Assembly: GCF_000219805.1 (NCBI RefSeq)
Contig: NC_015759.1
Coordinates: 1,178,001 to 1,242,000 of the forward strand
Length of the DNA stretch: 64,000 nucleotides
Direction: 5' to 3'
Origin: Weissella koreensis KACC 15510
Lineage (GTDB): Bacteria > Bacillota > Bacilli > Lactobacillales > Lactobacillaceae
Shown: piece after piece, positions 56,453 through 64,000 of the stretch
Layout: every line of letters begins with the position of its first letter
Numbering within the stretch: position 1 is the first letter of the stretch
Program-made: the position numbers and the translations under genes
Notes under the pieces: generated by a model
Database searches by the model: none
What the model was told of the DNA's origin: nothing
Seen by the model: the letters and a program-made list of their open reading frames with translations, nothing else

Positions 56453-56477
56453 TAAATTATTTTAATCATTGTTGATT

Positions 56478-56507
56478 AAAGCGGGATGAATTTGTCCTGC
56501 TTTTTTT
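56478..56507 (+). terminator. recA terminator
   Basis: AAAGCGGGA pairs with TCCTGCTTT (one G-U), followed by T residues. Confidence 0.88.
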
Positions 56508-56534
56508 ATGTTATTCGTTTTTTAACCCCATTTT

Positions 56535-56543
56535 TGGTATACT
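56535..56543 (+). promoter_or_regulatory. Extended -10 promoter for the VIT1 genes
   Basis: TGGTATACT, an extended -10 immediately downstream of the recA terminator. The -35 is poor. Confidence 0.45.
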
Positions 56544-56583
56544 GGTTTTAGTTTAAAATGATTATAAACTAGGAGTGAATAAT

Positions 56584-57276
56584 ATGAGTAAGAAAAAACA
56601 AAGCTTAGCGCAACGAAGTAATATTGTCCGAGCAGCGGTGATGGGTGCTAATGATGGCATTTTATCAGTTTCTGGTATTGTGATCGGGGTTGCAGGAGCT
56701 ACAACTAATTCTTTCGCCATTTTTATTGCTGGTTTTGCCGGAGCATTAGCTGGGACGGTCTCAATGGCGATGGGTGAATATGTTTCAGTTCATTCGCAAA
56801 ATGATGCGCAAAAAAAAGCGGAAGAAACCCAGTCACAACGTTTAGAAAATGATTGGCAATCTGAATTTGATTATGTTCAAAATAAATATGTAGTCGCAGG
56901 GATTAAGCCAGAATTAGCTCACCAAGCAACTAAAGAAATGATGGCCCAGGATGCTTTAGGAACAACCGTTCGAGAGCGATATGGGTTTACTTTGAACCAA
57001 GAGATGGATGCTATTTCGGCTGGGCTAGCCTCGATGGTTTCTTTTCCATTAGGATCCATTTTACCTATGATAGCAATTACACTTTTACCAGCTAAGATGC
57101 ATCTTAACATCTTGGGTACGGGTGTAGCTGTGGCGCTTGCTTTAGCTATTACTGGTTCTTTGGCGGCTCGACTTTCAGGAGCTAATTTAAAGCGTGCGAC
57201 ATTCAGGAATGTAATAGCTGGGATTTTTACTATGATTATAACGTTCGTAATTGGAACTTTGATGGGGGAGATTTAA
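56584..57276 (+). CDS. VIT1/CCC1 family metal transporter, copy 1
   Basis: A 230-residue membrane protein of the VIT family (iron and manganese transporters). Signatures are the N-terminal ANDGILSVSGIVIGVAGAT and GTVSMAMGEYVSVHSQND, with a hydrophilic helical central domain rich in Gln and Glu. ATG at 56584 is preferred because AGGAGTG is the ribosome site; GTG at 56575 overlaps that site. It is followed one base later by a related gene, and the two presumably act together or as a heteromer. Confidence 0.9.
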   Translation: MSKKKQSLAQRSNIVRAAVMGANDGILSVSGIVIGVAGATTNSFAIFIAGFAGALAGTVSMAMGEYVSVHSQNDAQKKAEETQSQRLENDWQSEFDYVQNKYVVAGIKPELAHQATKEMMAQDALGTTVRERYGFTLNQEMDAISAGLASMVSFPLGSILPMIAITLLPAKMHLNILGTGVAVALALAITGSLAARLSGANLKRATFRNVIAGIFTMIITFVIGTLMGEI

Positions 57277-57277
57277 T

Positions 57278-58000
57278 ATGAATTTGTCAGCAGATGAAGA
57301 ACGCCTAATGCAGTCGGGTGTACAAAAACGTGAAAAACTTACATTAGAGGAACGTTTAAACGTGGTTCGAGCTGGAGTTTTAGGAGCTAATGATGGGGTA
57401 TTGACCGTTGTTGGGGTTTTATTTTCAGTGGGAGCTGCGACTAATAATTCATTTACCCTTTTAATTGCTGGAGTTTCAGACCTCTTGGCTTGTGCATTAT
57501 CCATGGCGTCGGGAGAATATGCATCAGTGAGCTCTCAATCAGATGCTGAAAAAGTTGTGGTTCAAAAAGAAGCACAACGTATTAAAGAGCAACCCGAACT
57601 GGTTGAAAATGATTTGCAAGAATTTTATGAAGGTCGGGGAGTGGCTAAACAAACAGCTAATTTAATTGCTAAGGATTTAATGAATAAACAGCCATTAACA
57701 GCTATTTTGGGAACCAAATATGATGTGCAGCTAGGACATTATGTCAATCCATGGGAAGCGGCCTTTTCGTCAATGATCTGTGCAGCTCTGGCAGGTTTAG
57801 TGCCACTGCTATCAATGGTTTTATTAAGTCGAACAAAGGGGATGTTAGTAGCTATTTTAGCCACTACGATTGCTTCGGCTATTATTGGCTGGGCTAGTGC
57901 TAAATTAGGCAAAGGTTTCGTTAGAAAGTCGGTTATCCGGAATATCATTATTGGACTTTTAACAATTACGATTCATTATGGAATTGGATTGTTGTTCTAA
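57278..58000 (+). CDS. VIT1/CCC1 family metal transporter, copy 2
   Basis: A 240-residue paralogue of the preceding protein, with ANDGVLTVVGVLFSVGAAT and ALSMASGEYASVSSQSD corresponding to the family signatures. It diverges from copy 1 in the N-terminal extension and in the central cytoplasmic domain. GGGGAG at the end of copy 1 is the ribosome site. Tandem VIT1 genes of this kind are common in lactobacilli. The metal cannot be determined from sequence. Confidence 0.9.
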   Translation: MNLSADEERLMQSGVQKREKLTLEERLNVVRAGVLGANDGVLTVVGVLFSVGAATNNSFTLLIAGVSDLLACALSMASGEYASVSSQSDAEKVVVQKEAQRIKEQPELVENDLQEFYEGRGVAKQTANLIAKDLMNKQPLTAILGTKYDVQLGHYVNPWEAAFSSMICAALAGLVPLLSMVLLSRTKGMLVAILATTIASAIIGWASAKLGKGFVRKSVIRNIIIGLLTITIHYGIGLLF

Positions 58001-58102
58001 TGGTTGGTATGAGCGGAACTAGACAGAATAAAGTCATTGATTTTAACTTAAATTAACCTTTTAGCGTTATAATAATAGTTAGTATAATAACGGAGGAAAA
58101 TT

Positions 58103-58891
58103 ATGATAACTTTAAAATCAAAACGTGAATTAGTGGCGATGGAGAAATCTGGAGCAATTATTGCTGGAATGCACCAAGGAATGAAAAAATTAATCAAACC
58201 TGGTCTATCGACTTGGGAAATTGAGGAATTTGGTCGGCAATATATTGAAAGTCATGGTGGTCGCGCCGCACAAATTGGTTTTGAGGGATTCAAATATGCA
58301 ACCACTGTTTCTGTCAATGATGAAGTGGCACACGCCTTTCCAAGAAAAGGATTAATTCTTAAAGATGGTGACTTGGTTAAAGTTGACACTGTAGTTGAAT
58401 TAGATGGAGCTTATTCTGATTCTGCTTGGAGTTATGCTGTGGGGAATGTTTCACCAGAAGTTCAAAAATTGATGGATGTCACACTAGAGGCCCTTTATAT
58501 TGGAATTGACCAAGCTCAGGTTGGGAATAGATTAGGTGATATTGGGGCAGCAATTAATCACTTTGTTGAAGATGAACATGGTTATGGAAATGTTCGTGAT
58601 TACATTGGCCATGGAATTGGTCCAACGATGCACGAAGAACCAGCTGTGCCTCATTATGGAGTAGCAGGACGTGGCTTGCGGTTGAAGCCTGGAATGACGA
58701 TTACAATTGAACCTATGGTAAACATGGGTGGCTTTGAAGTTGAAACTTCAAAGGAAGATGGTTGGACTGTTCGGACGATTGATGGTTCATGGTCAGCTCA
58801 GTATGAACATGTTGTAGCAATTACAGAAGATGGGCCTAAGATTTTAACTTCACAAGATCCAATCTTTGATGCTAAATATTTATTAAAATAA
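58103..58891 (+). CDS. map: Methionine aminopeptidase
   Basis: Removes the initiator Met from nascent proteins. The 262-residue protein has the M24 fold signatures VSVNDEVAHAFP, DGDLVKVDTVVE (metal Asp), GHGIGPTMHEEP (metal His) and the final metal Glu in IEPMVN and YEHVVAIT. A slightly long C-terminus follows. CGGAGGAAAATT precedes the ATG. It ends in a bidirectional terminator shared with the convergent DUF2507 gene. Confidence 0.96.
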   Translation: MITLKSKRELVAMEKSGAIIAGMHQGMKKLIKPGLSTWEIEEFGRQYIESHGGRAAQIGFEGFKYATTVSVNDEVAHAFPRKGLILKDGDLVKVDTVVELDGAYSDSAWSYAVGNVSPEVQKLMDVTLEALYIGIDQAQVGNRLGDIGAAINHFVEDEHGYGNVRDYIGHGIGPTMHEEPAVPHYGVAGRGLRLKPGMTITIEPMVNMGGFEVETSKEDGWTVRTIDGSWSAQYEHVVAITEDGPKILTSQDPIFDAKYLLK

Positions 58892-58894
58892 ATT

Positions 58895-58940
58895 AAAAAA
58901 ATCATCTTATCAGTTTTAGTACTGACTAAGATGATTTTTT
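58895..58940 (+). terminator. Bidirectional terminator between map and the DUF2507 gene
   Basis: AAAAAATCATCTTA pairs with TAAGATGATTTTTT; the A-run on one side and T-run on the other allow termination from both directions. An inner CAGT/ACTG pair extends the stem. Confidence 0.88.
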
Positions 58941-58944
58941 AATT

Positions 58945-59358
58945 TTATTCATCCATGTGGGCGGATTCGATAGTCAAAACGGTAAAAATAACTGTGTCTT
59001 TGTCGAATTCAACTTGGGCTTCTGCGCTTGAACCAATTTGTTGCTCTGTTTGTTGAGCTAGAAAGCCAGCTTCTAAGAAGAAATCAGGCTTTGATGATTC
59101 AGTCATCCGGGTTTCTACTAATGATCCAGTTAAAAACCATTTTTGACTAGTTGCTTTTTGAGATTCGATGTTTAGAGTCCCAAAGCCAGCATCATTGAAG
59201 AAATTAATCACTGCACTAATTCCTTTTAGCGGAAATTCACGCGCTAAATTTTTACCAGCCCAGTACGTAATATCACTAAGATCATCGGTTAACAGATCTG
59301 GTAGTAAATGATCTCTTAACAACGTAATTGGAAAAATATTATTATTTTGATCAGCCAT
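58945..59358 (-). CDS. DUF2507 family protein (YslB-like)
   Basis: A 137-residue soluble protein of the DUF2507/YslB family, with the central GISAVINFFNDAGFGTLNI typical of the family, for which no clear biochemical role is known. The ATG at 59358 is chosen because AAGGAG lies at 59365-59370 on the same strand, while the ATG at 59403 overlaps the promoter. It is convergent with map and divergent from the ADP-ribosylglycohydrolase-like gene. Confidence 0.75.
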   Translation of the reverse strand: MADQNNNIFPITLLRDHLLPDLLTDDLSDITYWAGKNLAREFPLKGISAVINFFNDAGFGTLNIESQKATSQKWFLTGSLVETRMTESSKPDFFLEAGFLAQQTEQQIGSSAEAQVEFDKDTVIFTVLTIESAHMDE

Positions 59359-59382
59359 ATGACGCTCCTTTTTATACTTCTT

Positions 59383-59411
59383 ATTATAACGAACAGAATT
59401 CAATTTGCCAA
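59383..59411 (-). promoter_or_regulatory. Promoter of the DUF2507 gene
   Basis: On the minus strand TTGGCA (59406-59411), 17 bases, then TATAAT (59383-59388). Its -35 overlaps the -35 of the divergent plus-strand promoter. Confidence 0.65.
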
Positions 59412-59434
59412 ATAGGTTGCAAAAATGTTACAAT
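59405..59434 (+). promoter_or_regulatory. Promoter of the ADP-ribosylglycohydrolase-like gene
   Basis: TTGCCA (59405-59410), 18 bases, then TACAAT (59429-59434) with a TGt extension. The -35 lies on a palindrome (ATTTGCCAAAT) also used by the opposite promoter. Confidence 0.6.
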
Positions 59435-59463
59435 TTTTTAATGGAAAGGATGGGTAATTAAAT

Positions 59464-60381
59464 ATGGACTTACCAAATAATCCATTAATTAATAGCACCC
59501 TTGGGATGCTTGATGGTGATTTATTAACACAAAAGCATCTACCATTAGAGCAAAGACGTTGGAGTAGTGGTAGTTCGTTAGCCCTTGCAACGATCGATGC
59601 TTTATCAATCAGTTATGATATTAATAAGATAATGCAGGCTTTTGAAGCATGGTATGAACACGGTAAGTATACAGTGGATGGTCATATTCAGATTGCAGGT
59701 AAGACAACAAAAAAAGCTTTAGATGATTATTTAATTAAACAGGATCCTTTTTCATCAGGTGGATCTTTAGAGGATGATAATGGTAGTGGAGCCTTAGCTC
59801 GAATTCTGCCGATGGTCATTTATATTTATAGCCATTATGGGTCAGATTTTGTAAATAACGAAACGGCCATGTTGACATTACATCAAGTAGCGGGTTTAAC
59901 GCATAATCATCCTCGTGGACTGATGGGGATTGGTTTATATGCTATTTTAGTTGGGCAAATTTTAGATGGGTTTGATTTTGAAAATGCTTTAGATCGAGCA
60001 GTTGGAATTTCATATGAATATTATTCAGAACATGGTTTATTTGCTGGTTTCTTAAAGGAGCTAGATAATTTAAATACTCCTGATTTTAGTAGCCAACCGC
60101 AAAGCGCCTTAAACGGTAGTGGTTACATTATTGATACACTGGAAAATTTGGTGTGGATTTTATTAAATACTCATTCATATCAAGAGGCGATTCAAGCTGC
60201 TGACCAAGTTAAAGGTCCTTCTAAAAAAATTGTACCAATTGTGGGATCAGTAGCAGCTTTGATGTACGGAAGACCTAATGATATTAACGTTATGAAACGC
60301 CTTGATGCTGCTTTTGACGTTAAAAATATGCTATTTAAAGCTAATCAAAGTGGTGAATTTGTCATTAAAGTGCATGCTTAA
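59464..60381 (+). CDS. ADP-ribosylglycohydrolase-fold protein lacking catalytic metal ligands
   Basis: A 305-residue homologue of the DraG/ARH family, which removes ADP-ribose from proteins or other targets. The scaffold motifs are kept: SLALATIDAL, NGSGALARILPM (residues 106-117), LTHNHP (145-150) and the YIIDTLENLVWILL helix. However, the DDT metal motif reads SGS (WSSGSS, residues 33-38), the second metal site, usually D[SD]DT before an Ala-rich helix, reads GPSKK (251-255), and the early GDALG motif is altered (GDLLTQKH). It is therefore probably inactive as a hydrolase and may bind ADP-ribose-like ligands or partners. AAAGGATGGG precedes the ATG. Confidence 0.75.
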   Translation: MDLPNNPLINSTLGMLDGDLLTQKHLPLEQRRWSSGSSLALATIDALSISYDINKIMQAFEAWYEHGKYTVDGHIQIAGKTTKKALDDYLIKQDPFSSGGSLEDDNGSGALARILPMVIYIYSHYGSDFVNNETAMLTLHQVAGLTHNHPRGLMGIGLYAILVGQILDGFDFENALDRAVGISYEYYSEHGLFAGFLKELDNLNTPDFSSQPQSALNGSGYIIDTLENLVWILLNTHSYQEAIQAADQVKGPSKKIVPIVGSVAALMYGRPNDINVMKRLDAAFDVKNMLFKANQSGEFVIKVHA

Positions 60382-60408
60382 TTAAAATAATAGATTAAAA
60401 CATACATT

Positions 60409-60446
60409 GATGAGAACAGTTGAAATAATTGTTCTTATCTTTTTTA
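60409..60446 (+). terminator. Terminator of the ADP-ribosylglycohydrolase-like gene
   Basis: GATGAGAACA pairs with TGTTCTTATC around a short loop, followed by T residues. Confidence 0.85.
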
Positions 60447-60623
60447 TTTTATAATTATATGTAATCTATTTTAAATAATTTATTATAATCTTTTATTATA
60501 TATGGTTAAAAAGATTAAATTCATTGCTAGATTATCAGTAAGCCTCAATAAATAATGGTAAATTAAAAAATATTGCTAACTTGATAGCGTTATAATATTG
60601 CTAAACAGTCTAATTAATTGATA

Positions 60624-60660
60624 AACTAGGTAAGAAAATGGTAAAATTATCTAGTTTTTT
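60624..60660 (+). terminator. Terminator-like hairpin with no assigned gene
   Basis: AAACTAGgTAA pairs with TTAtCTAGTTT and is followed by T residues. The preceding coding unit already has a terminator, so this may end a small RNA or be a remnant. Confidence 0.4.
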
Positions 60661-60826
60661 GAATTTAAACTTATTTTCAATAACGAGCGTTTAATTTTAT
60701 TAAAAATACAATGTGATTATTATGGATCAAATATTTAAGTGATTTGGTACTTAAAAAGGCTGATACATTGGCATAGTTCAAAGAATTTTAGTTTTATGCC
60801 ACACATAATAAAGCATAGGAGAAAAA

Positions 60827-61468
60827 ATGCAAATATTTAAAATTATTGTCGGTATTTTGGCGGCTTATTTTTTAGGGTCAATTCCTTTTGGATACCTCAT
60901 TGGTAAGTACGTTTATCATAAGGATATTATGCAAGTTGGTTCAGGAAATATTGGAACAACCAATACTTTTCGCGTTTTAGGCATGTTTCCGGGGTTAATA
61001 GTATTTATTCTAGATGTTTTAAAGGGGACTGTTGGTGGGCTTTTAGCTTACTTAATATGGTCACCATTGCCAGATAATCGTCACTATTTGATTTTGGCAG
61101 CTGGAGTGATTGCTGTTTTGGGGCATACTTTTTCAGTTTGGTTAAATTTTAAGGGTGGTAAGGGTGTAGCAAGTTCATTGGGAATTTTATTGGCTTATTC
61201 ACCCAAGTTATTTGTAATTTCATTAGGTATATTTTTAATTTGTTTATTACTAACCAGTATTGTTTCAATTAGCTCACTTTTGAATTTTTTCTTTAGCACT
61301 ATTGTTTTTTGGTATTATGATGAAAAATTTTTAGCTTTAGTGGCGGCTATTTTGATGGTCTATGTTACTTATCTACACCGTAGTAATTTAGTACGTATGG
61401 TACATGGCAAAGAAAATACTGTTAAATTTGGAATCCCATATTGGATCAGGCAAGCGAAGGTAAAGTAA
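60827..61468 (+). CDS. plsY: Glycerol-3-phosphate acyltransferase PlsY
   Basis: Acylates glycerol 3-phosphate from acyl-phosphate in the first step of phospholipid synthesis. The 213-residue membrane protein has about five membrane segments and the family motifs GSIPFGYLIGK, SGNIGTTNTFRVLG and FKGGKGVASSLG. TAGGAGAAAA precedes the ATG. No promoter was recognised, but a hairpin-forming inverted repeat lies upstream. Confidence 0.95.
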   Translation: MQIFKIIVGILAAYFLGSIPFGYLIGKYVYHKDIMQVGSGNIGTTNTFRVLGMFPGLIVFILDVLKGTVGGLLAYLIWSPLPDNRHYLILAAGVIAVLGHTFSVWLNFKGGKGVASSLGILLAYSPKLFVISLGIFLICLLLTSIVSISSLLNFFFSTIVFWYYDEKFLALVAAILMVYVTYLHRSNLVRMVHGKENTVKFGIPYWIRQAKVK

Positions 61469-61515
61469 ATCAATTTAAATGATCTAGGCTAATTAGAAAG
61501 TAGGCAATAAATTTT

Positions 61516-62502
61516 ATGCAATTGGAATTTTTAGGAACGGGAGCTGGTTCTCCTGCACGTTATCGCAACGTGACCAGTGTGGCTTTAAGGCTATTAGAAG
61601 AATTAAATGAAGTGTGGTTATTTGATGCAGGCGAAGGAACTCAACATCAGATGCTTCGTTCAACAATTCGGCCACGCAAAATAACCAAAATTTTTGTTAC
61701 TCATTTACATGGGGATCATATTTTTGGGTTACCAGGATTATTGTCTTCACGCTCTTTTCAAGGCGGTGATGATCGTTTAGATTTGTATGGGCCACATGGG
61801 ATTAAGCAATATGTTGAAACCAGCTTGAGGCTTTCGCAAACGCACCTAACTTACCGAATTAACTATCATGAAATTAGCGATGACGGTGGAGTAGTTTTTG
61901 AGAATGAAAAATTCCGTGTTTTTGCTTTGCCACTTGATCATCGAATTTTATCATTTGGTTATCGTATCGTTGAAGCTGATCATGAAGGTGAATTATTGGT
62001 CGATCGATTAAAGGAGTTAGAAGTGCCAGCTGGTCCTCTTTATGGAAAGTTGAAGCATGGTGAAGATATTACTTTGTCGGACGGAAGAATAATTTATGCT
62101 AAAGATGTAGTTGGAAAACCTAAAATTGGGCGGATTGTGACGATTCTGGGAGACACGCGAAGGACACCTAATATTGATGTTTTGATGGATCAGGCTTCAG
62201 TTGTAGTACATGAATCAACTTATGGCAAAGATGAAGCTAAATTAGCGCGGTCATACCATCACTCAACGAATTTGCAAGCTGCACAAGCAGCTACGAATCA
62301 ACATGTAGGGCGTTTATTATTGACTCATATTTCAGCGCGTTACCCTGGACGTTTAGCAAATGAATTAGCTTATTCAGCACAATCAGTGTTTAAAAATACA
62401 CGGGTAGTTAATGATTTTGATGTCTATGAAATTCCGATGGGTAAGCAAGATAACTCGGGACCAATTAAAATTCAAATTGAACCAGATGAAAAAGAGGAAT
62501 AA
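61516..62502 (+). CDS. rnz: Ribonuclease Z
   Basis: Cleaves the 3' trailer of tRNA precursors. The 328-residue metallo-beta-lactamase has the metal motif HLHGDH near residue 63, then [21 protein letters not shown] and GDTRRTPN with further metal ligands. Its ribosome site is weak (AAAGTAGGCA). It is followed three bases later by recJ, so co-translation is likely. Confidence 0.95.
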   Translation: MQLEFLGTGAGSPARYRNVTSVALRLLEELNEVWLFDAGEGTQHQMLRSTIRPRKITKIFVTHLHGDHIFGLPGLLSSRSFQGGDDRLDLYGPHGIKQYVETSLRLSQTHLTYRINYHEISDDGGVVFENEKFRVFALPLDHRILSFGYRIVEADHEGELLVDRLKELEVPAGPLYGKLKHGEDITLSDGRIIYAKDVVGKPKIGRIVTILGDTRRTPNIDVLMDQASVVVHESTYGKDEAKLARSYHHSTNLQAAQAATNQHVGRLLLTHISARYPGRLANELAYSAQSVFKNTRVVNDFDVYEIPMGKQDNSGPIKIQIEPDEKEE

Positions 62503-62505
62503 ACA

Positions 62506-64000
62506 ATGATTGAACCACAGTATCAGTGGCAGCTTGATCAACTGCCTCAAGATGAGCGGGTGTCTCAATTACAAAAGCAGATTGGAGCACAGCCTTTAAT
62601 CGCACAATTGTTGGTATCACGAGGATATGAAACGCCAGAGGCAGTTCAAACTTTCTTAAATCCAACTTTGGATGATTTAATTGATCCATACGAGTTACAT
62701 GACATGCAAAAAGCTGTTGATCGAATTTTTTCGGCCATTGATCAAGGCGAAAAAATTGTTGTTTATGGTGATTATGATGTTGATGGAATTACTGCTACCA
62801 CAATCATGGTTTCAGCTTTAGAAGTATTGGGAGCTGAAGTTGATTATTATGTTCCAAACCGTTTTAAAGATGGATATGGTCCGAATGTAGAAGTCTATAA
62901 AAATTTGGCTGAACAGGGGATGCAACTACTGATTACAGTGGATAACGGAATTAGTGGTAAAGCAGCGATTGAAACGTTGATGCAATATGATGTTGATGTG
63001 ATTGTAACGGATCATCATGAACTTCCTACTGAATTGCCGTCAGCTTTAGCTATTGTACATCCGCAATTTCCAGAACATCCATATCCTTTTACTGGCTTAT
63101 CAGGAGCTGGAGTAGCCTTTAAGGTTGCCTCTGCTTTATTAGATGCTCCAGCAGATGAATGGCTAGATTTGGCAGCTTTAGGAACGGTTGCTGATGTAAT
63201 GCCGCTAACGGGTGAAAATCGAACCATCGTTAAACTGGGCCTAGCTAATCTCAATGAGATGCAACGTCCTGGAATCGCGGCGTTACTTCAGCTAGCTAAA
63301 ATATCAGTTGATAAATTAGATGCTAAAACAATTGGCTTTCAAATCGCCCCCCGTTTAAATGCGATTGGTCGAATGGATGATGCTAAGCTCGGGGTACAAC
63401 TATTATTAGCTGAAGCTGAGAAACCGGCGTTAGAATTGGCTCAGACCATTGATCAAGCTAATCAAGAACGCAAAAAATTAGTTGAATCGATCGCTGAAGC
63501 TGCTTTAGAACAAGCTAAAAACCAATTTTATTCAGATTCAGTTTTGGTATTAATGGGTGAAAACTGGCACGAGGGTGTACTAGGAATTGTTGCGGCTCGG
63601 ATATTAGAGGCAACTGGTAAGCCAACGATTGTCCTAAATCAAACAGGCGCAATCGCTAAAGGATCAGGCCGTTCACTTGCTGCTTTCGATTTGTTTTCGG
63701 CGATGGATCCTCATCGTGATTTGTATTTGAGTTTTGGAGGACATGCTTTAGCCGCGGGGATGACCATCTCGGTGGACCAAGTTCCTACTGTTCGTAAAAT
63801 GCTAAATGAAGCCGCGGTTGAACAAGCATTTGATTACCAGCAAAAAAAGGTTATAACATTAGCTGGTAACATTAATAGTAGAAATTTCAATTCTGATTTT
63901 TATGAACAATTACAACTACTTGGCCCGTTTGGGGAAGGTAACCCAGAACCAGTTTTTGCATTGGAATTAGATGGTGTTCAGAATGTCAAAACGATGTCAG
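62506..64000 (+). CDS. recJ: Single-stranded-DNA exonuclease RecJ (partial at window end)
   Basis: 5'-3' exonuclease of the DHH phosphoesterase family acting in recombination and repair. The visible 498 residues show DYDVDG (about residue 88), TDHHELP, the GSGRSLAAFDLF region and SFGGHALAAGMTI, covering the catalytic core and DHHA1 domain. The gene continues beyond the window. AAAGAGGAATAAAC at the end of rnz serves as the ribosome site. Confidence 0.95.
   Translation, partial: MIEPQYQWQLDQLPQDERVSQLQKQIGAQPLIAQLLVSRGYETPEAVQTFLNPTLDDLIDPYELHDMQKAVDRIFSAIDQGEKIVVYGDYDVDGITATTIMVSALEVLGAEVDYYVPNRFKDGYGPNVEVYKNLAEQGMQLLITVDNGISGKAAIETLMQYDVDVIVTDHHELPTELPSALAIVHPQFPEHPYPFTGLSGAGVAFKVASALLDAPADEWLDLAALGTVADVMPLTGENRTIVKLGLANLNEMQRPGIAALLQLAKISVDKLDAKTIGFQIAPRLNAIGRMDDAKLGVQLLLAEAEKPALELAQTIDQANQERKKLVESIAEAALEQAKNQFYSDSVLVLMGENWHEGVLGIVAARILEATGKPTIVLNQTGAIAKGSGRSLAAFDLFSAMDPHRDLYLSFGGHALAAGMTISVDQVPTVRKMLNEAAVEQAFDYQQKKVITLAGNINSRNFNSDFYEQLQLLGPFGEGNPEPVFALELDGVQNVKTMS

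Larger units (their letters stand above)
60382..60826 (+). other. 445-base A/T-rich intergenic region
   Basis: Holds the terminator at 60409-60446; an 11-base direct repeat AATATTGCTAA (60569-60579 and 60594-60604); a terminator-like hairpin at 60624-60660; and an inverted repeat TGGCATA/TATGCCA (60769-60775 and 60795-60801) just before plsY. No convincing gene was found. Confidence 0.55.

Noticed and set aside
57187..57504. Minus-strand open frame across the two VIT1 genes
   Set aside because: Antisense to two conserved genes and without a ribosome site.
60639..60695. Small open frame starting MVKLSSFLN upstream of plsY
   Set aside because: Only 18 codons, overlapping a terminator-like hairpin and T-run, with no clear ribosome site.
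1..64000. CRISPR arrays, insertion sequences, prophage or integrative elements
   Set aside because: No regularly spaced repeats, transposase, integrase or phage proteins were seen; all recognised genes are core or ordinary accessory genes.

Overview
This window is a stretch of low-GC Gram-positive core chromosome. The gene order, EF-Tu and codon use point to Lactobacillales, most likely the Weissella/Leuconostoc group of Lactobacillaceae. The genus is an inference from protein character, not a database match. Almost every gene is on the + strand, as expected for one replichore arm. Only a partial DUF4044 gene, a tRNA-Glu gene and a DUF2507 (YslB-like) gene are on the minus strand. I see no insertion sequence, prophage, integrase, CRISPR array, toxin-antitoxin pair or plasmid gene.

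Layout. 1-2.4 kb: small membrane protein, cold-shock-domain protein, ADP-ribose pyrophosphatase (apparently with an AUU start) and MTA/SAH nucleosidase. 2.4-7.7 kb: the rimP-nusA-rnpM-ylxQ-infB-rbfA operon behind a promoter and a leader hairpin. 7.9-12.4 kb: ftsK and a YtxG/YtxH-like envelope operon. 12.7-20.9 kb: rnjB (RNase J2 type), a helical-repeat protein, tuf, tig, clpX, engB. 21-25.4 kb: zapA, cvpA, mutS2, an aldo/keto reductase. 25.5-28.7 kb: tRNA-Glu, coaBC, mvaS, a nucleoside deoxyribosyltransferase. 28.8-34 kb: amidase, a T-box leader, hisS-aspS, a YitT protein. 34-42.4 kb: rpsU, yqeY, ybeY-dgkA-era-recO-trmL, truB-ribF, rqcH. 42.6-45.6 kb: a TagGH-type polysaccharide exporter with a family 2 glycosyltransferase. 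45.6-48.9 kb: gluconate kinase and permease under CcpA-type control. 49-56.5 kb: cardiolipin synthase, an M16 peptidase-like pair, rodZ-like, pgsA, cinA C-terminal domain, recA. 56.5-64 kb: two VIT1-type transporters, map, a divergent pair (DUF2507 gene and a degenerate ADP-ribosylglycohydrolase), plsY, rnz and the start of recJ.

How the genes work together. Most encode housekeeping for translation (IF-2, EF-Tu, S21, HisRS, AspRS, RimP, RbfA, Era, YbeY, RqcH), RNA decay, envelope synthesis and DNA repair. Several steps look regulated by RNA: a T-box ahead of hisS-aspS, a hairpin in the rimP-nusA leader, and a long structured leader ahead of ybeY. Promoters often carry an extended -10 (TGnTATAAT). 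Transcription units mostly end in clear intrinsic terminators.

No large undescribed system is visible. The best leads are local: a GACAC sequence in the T-box that could be read as Asp or His; an apparently inactive ADP-ribosylglycohydrolase homologue sharing a -35 palindrome with a divergent gene; RimP with a duplicated C-terminal domain; the AUU start; and paired cre-like promoters ahead of the gluconate genes.
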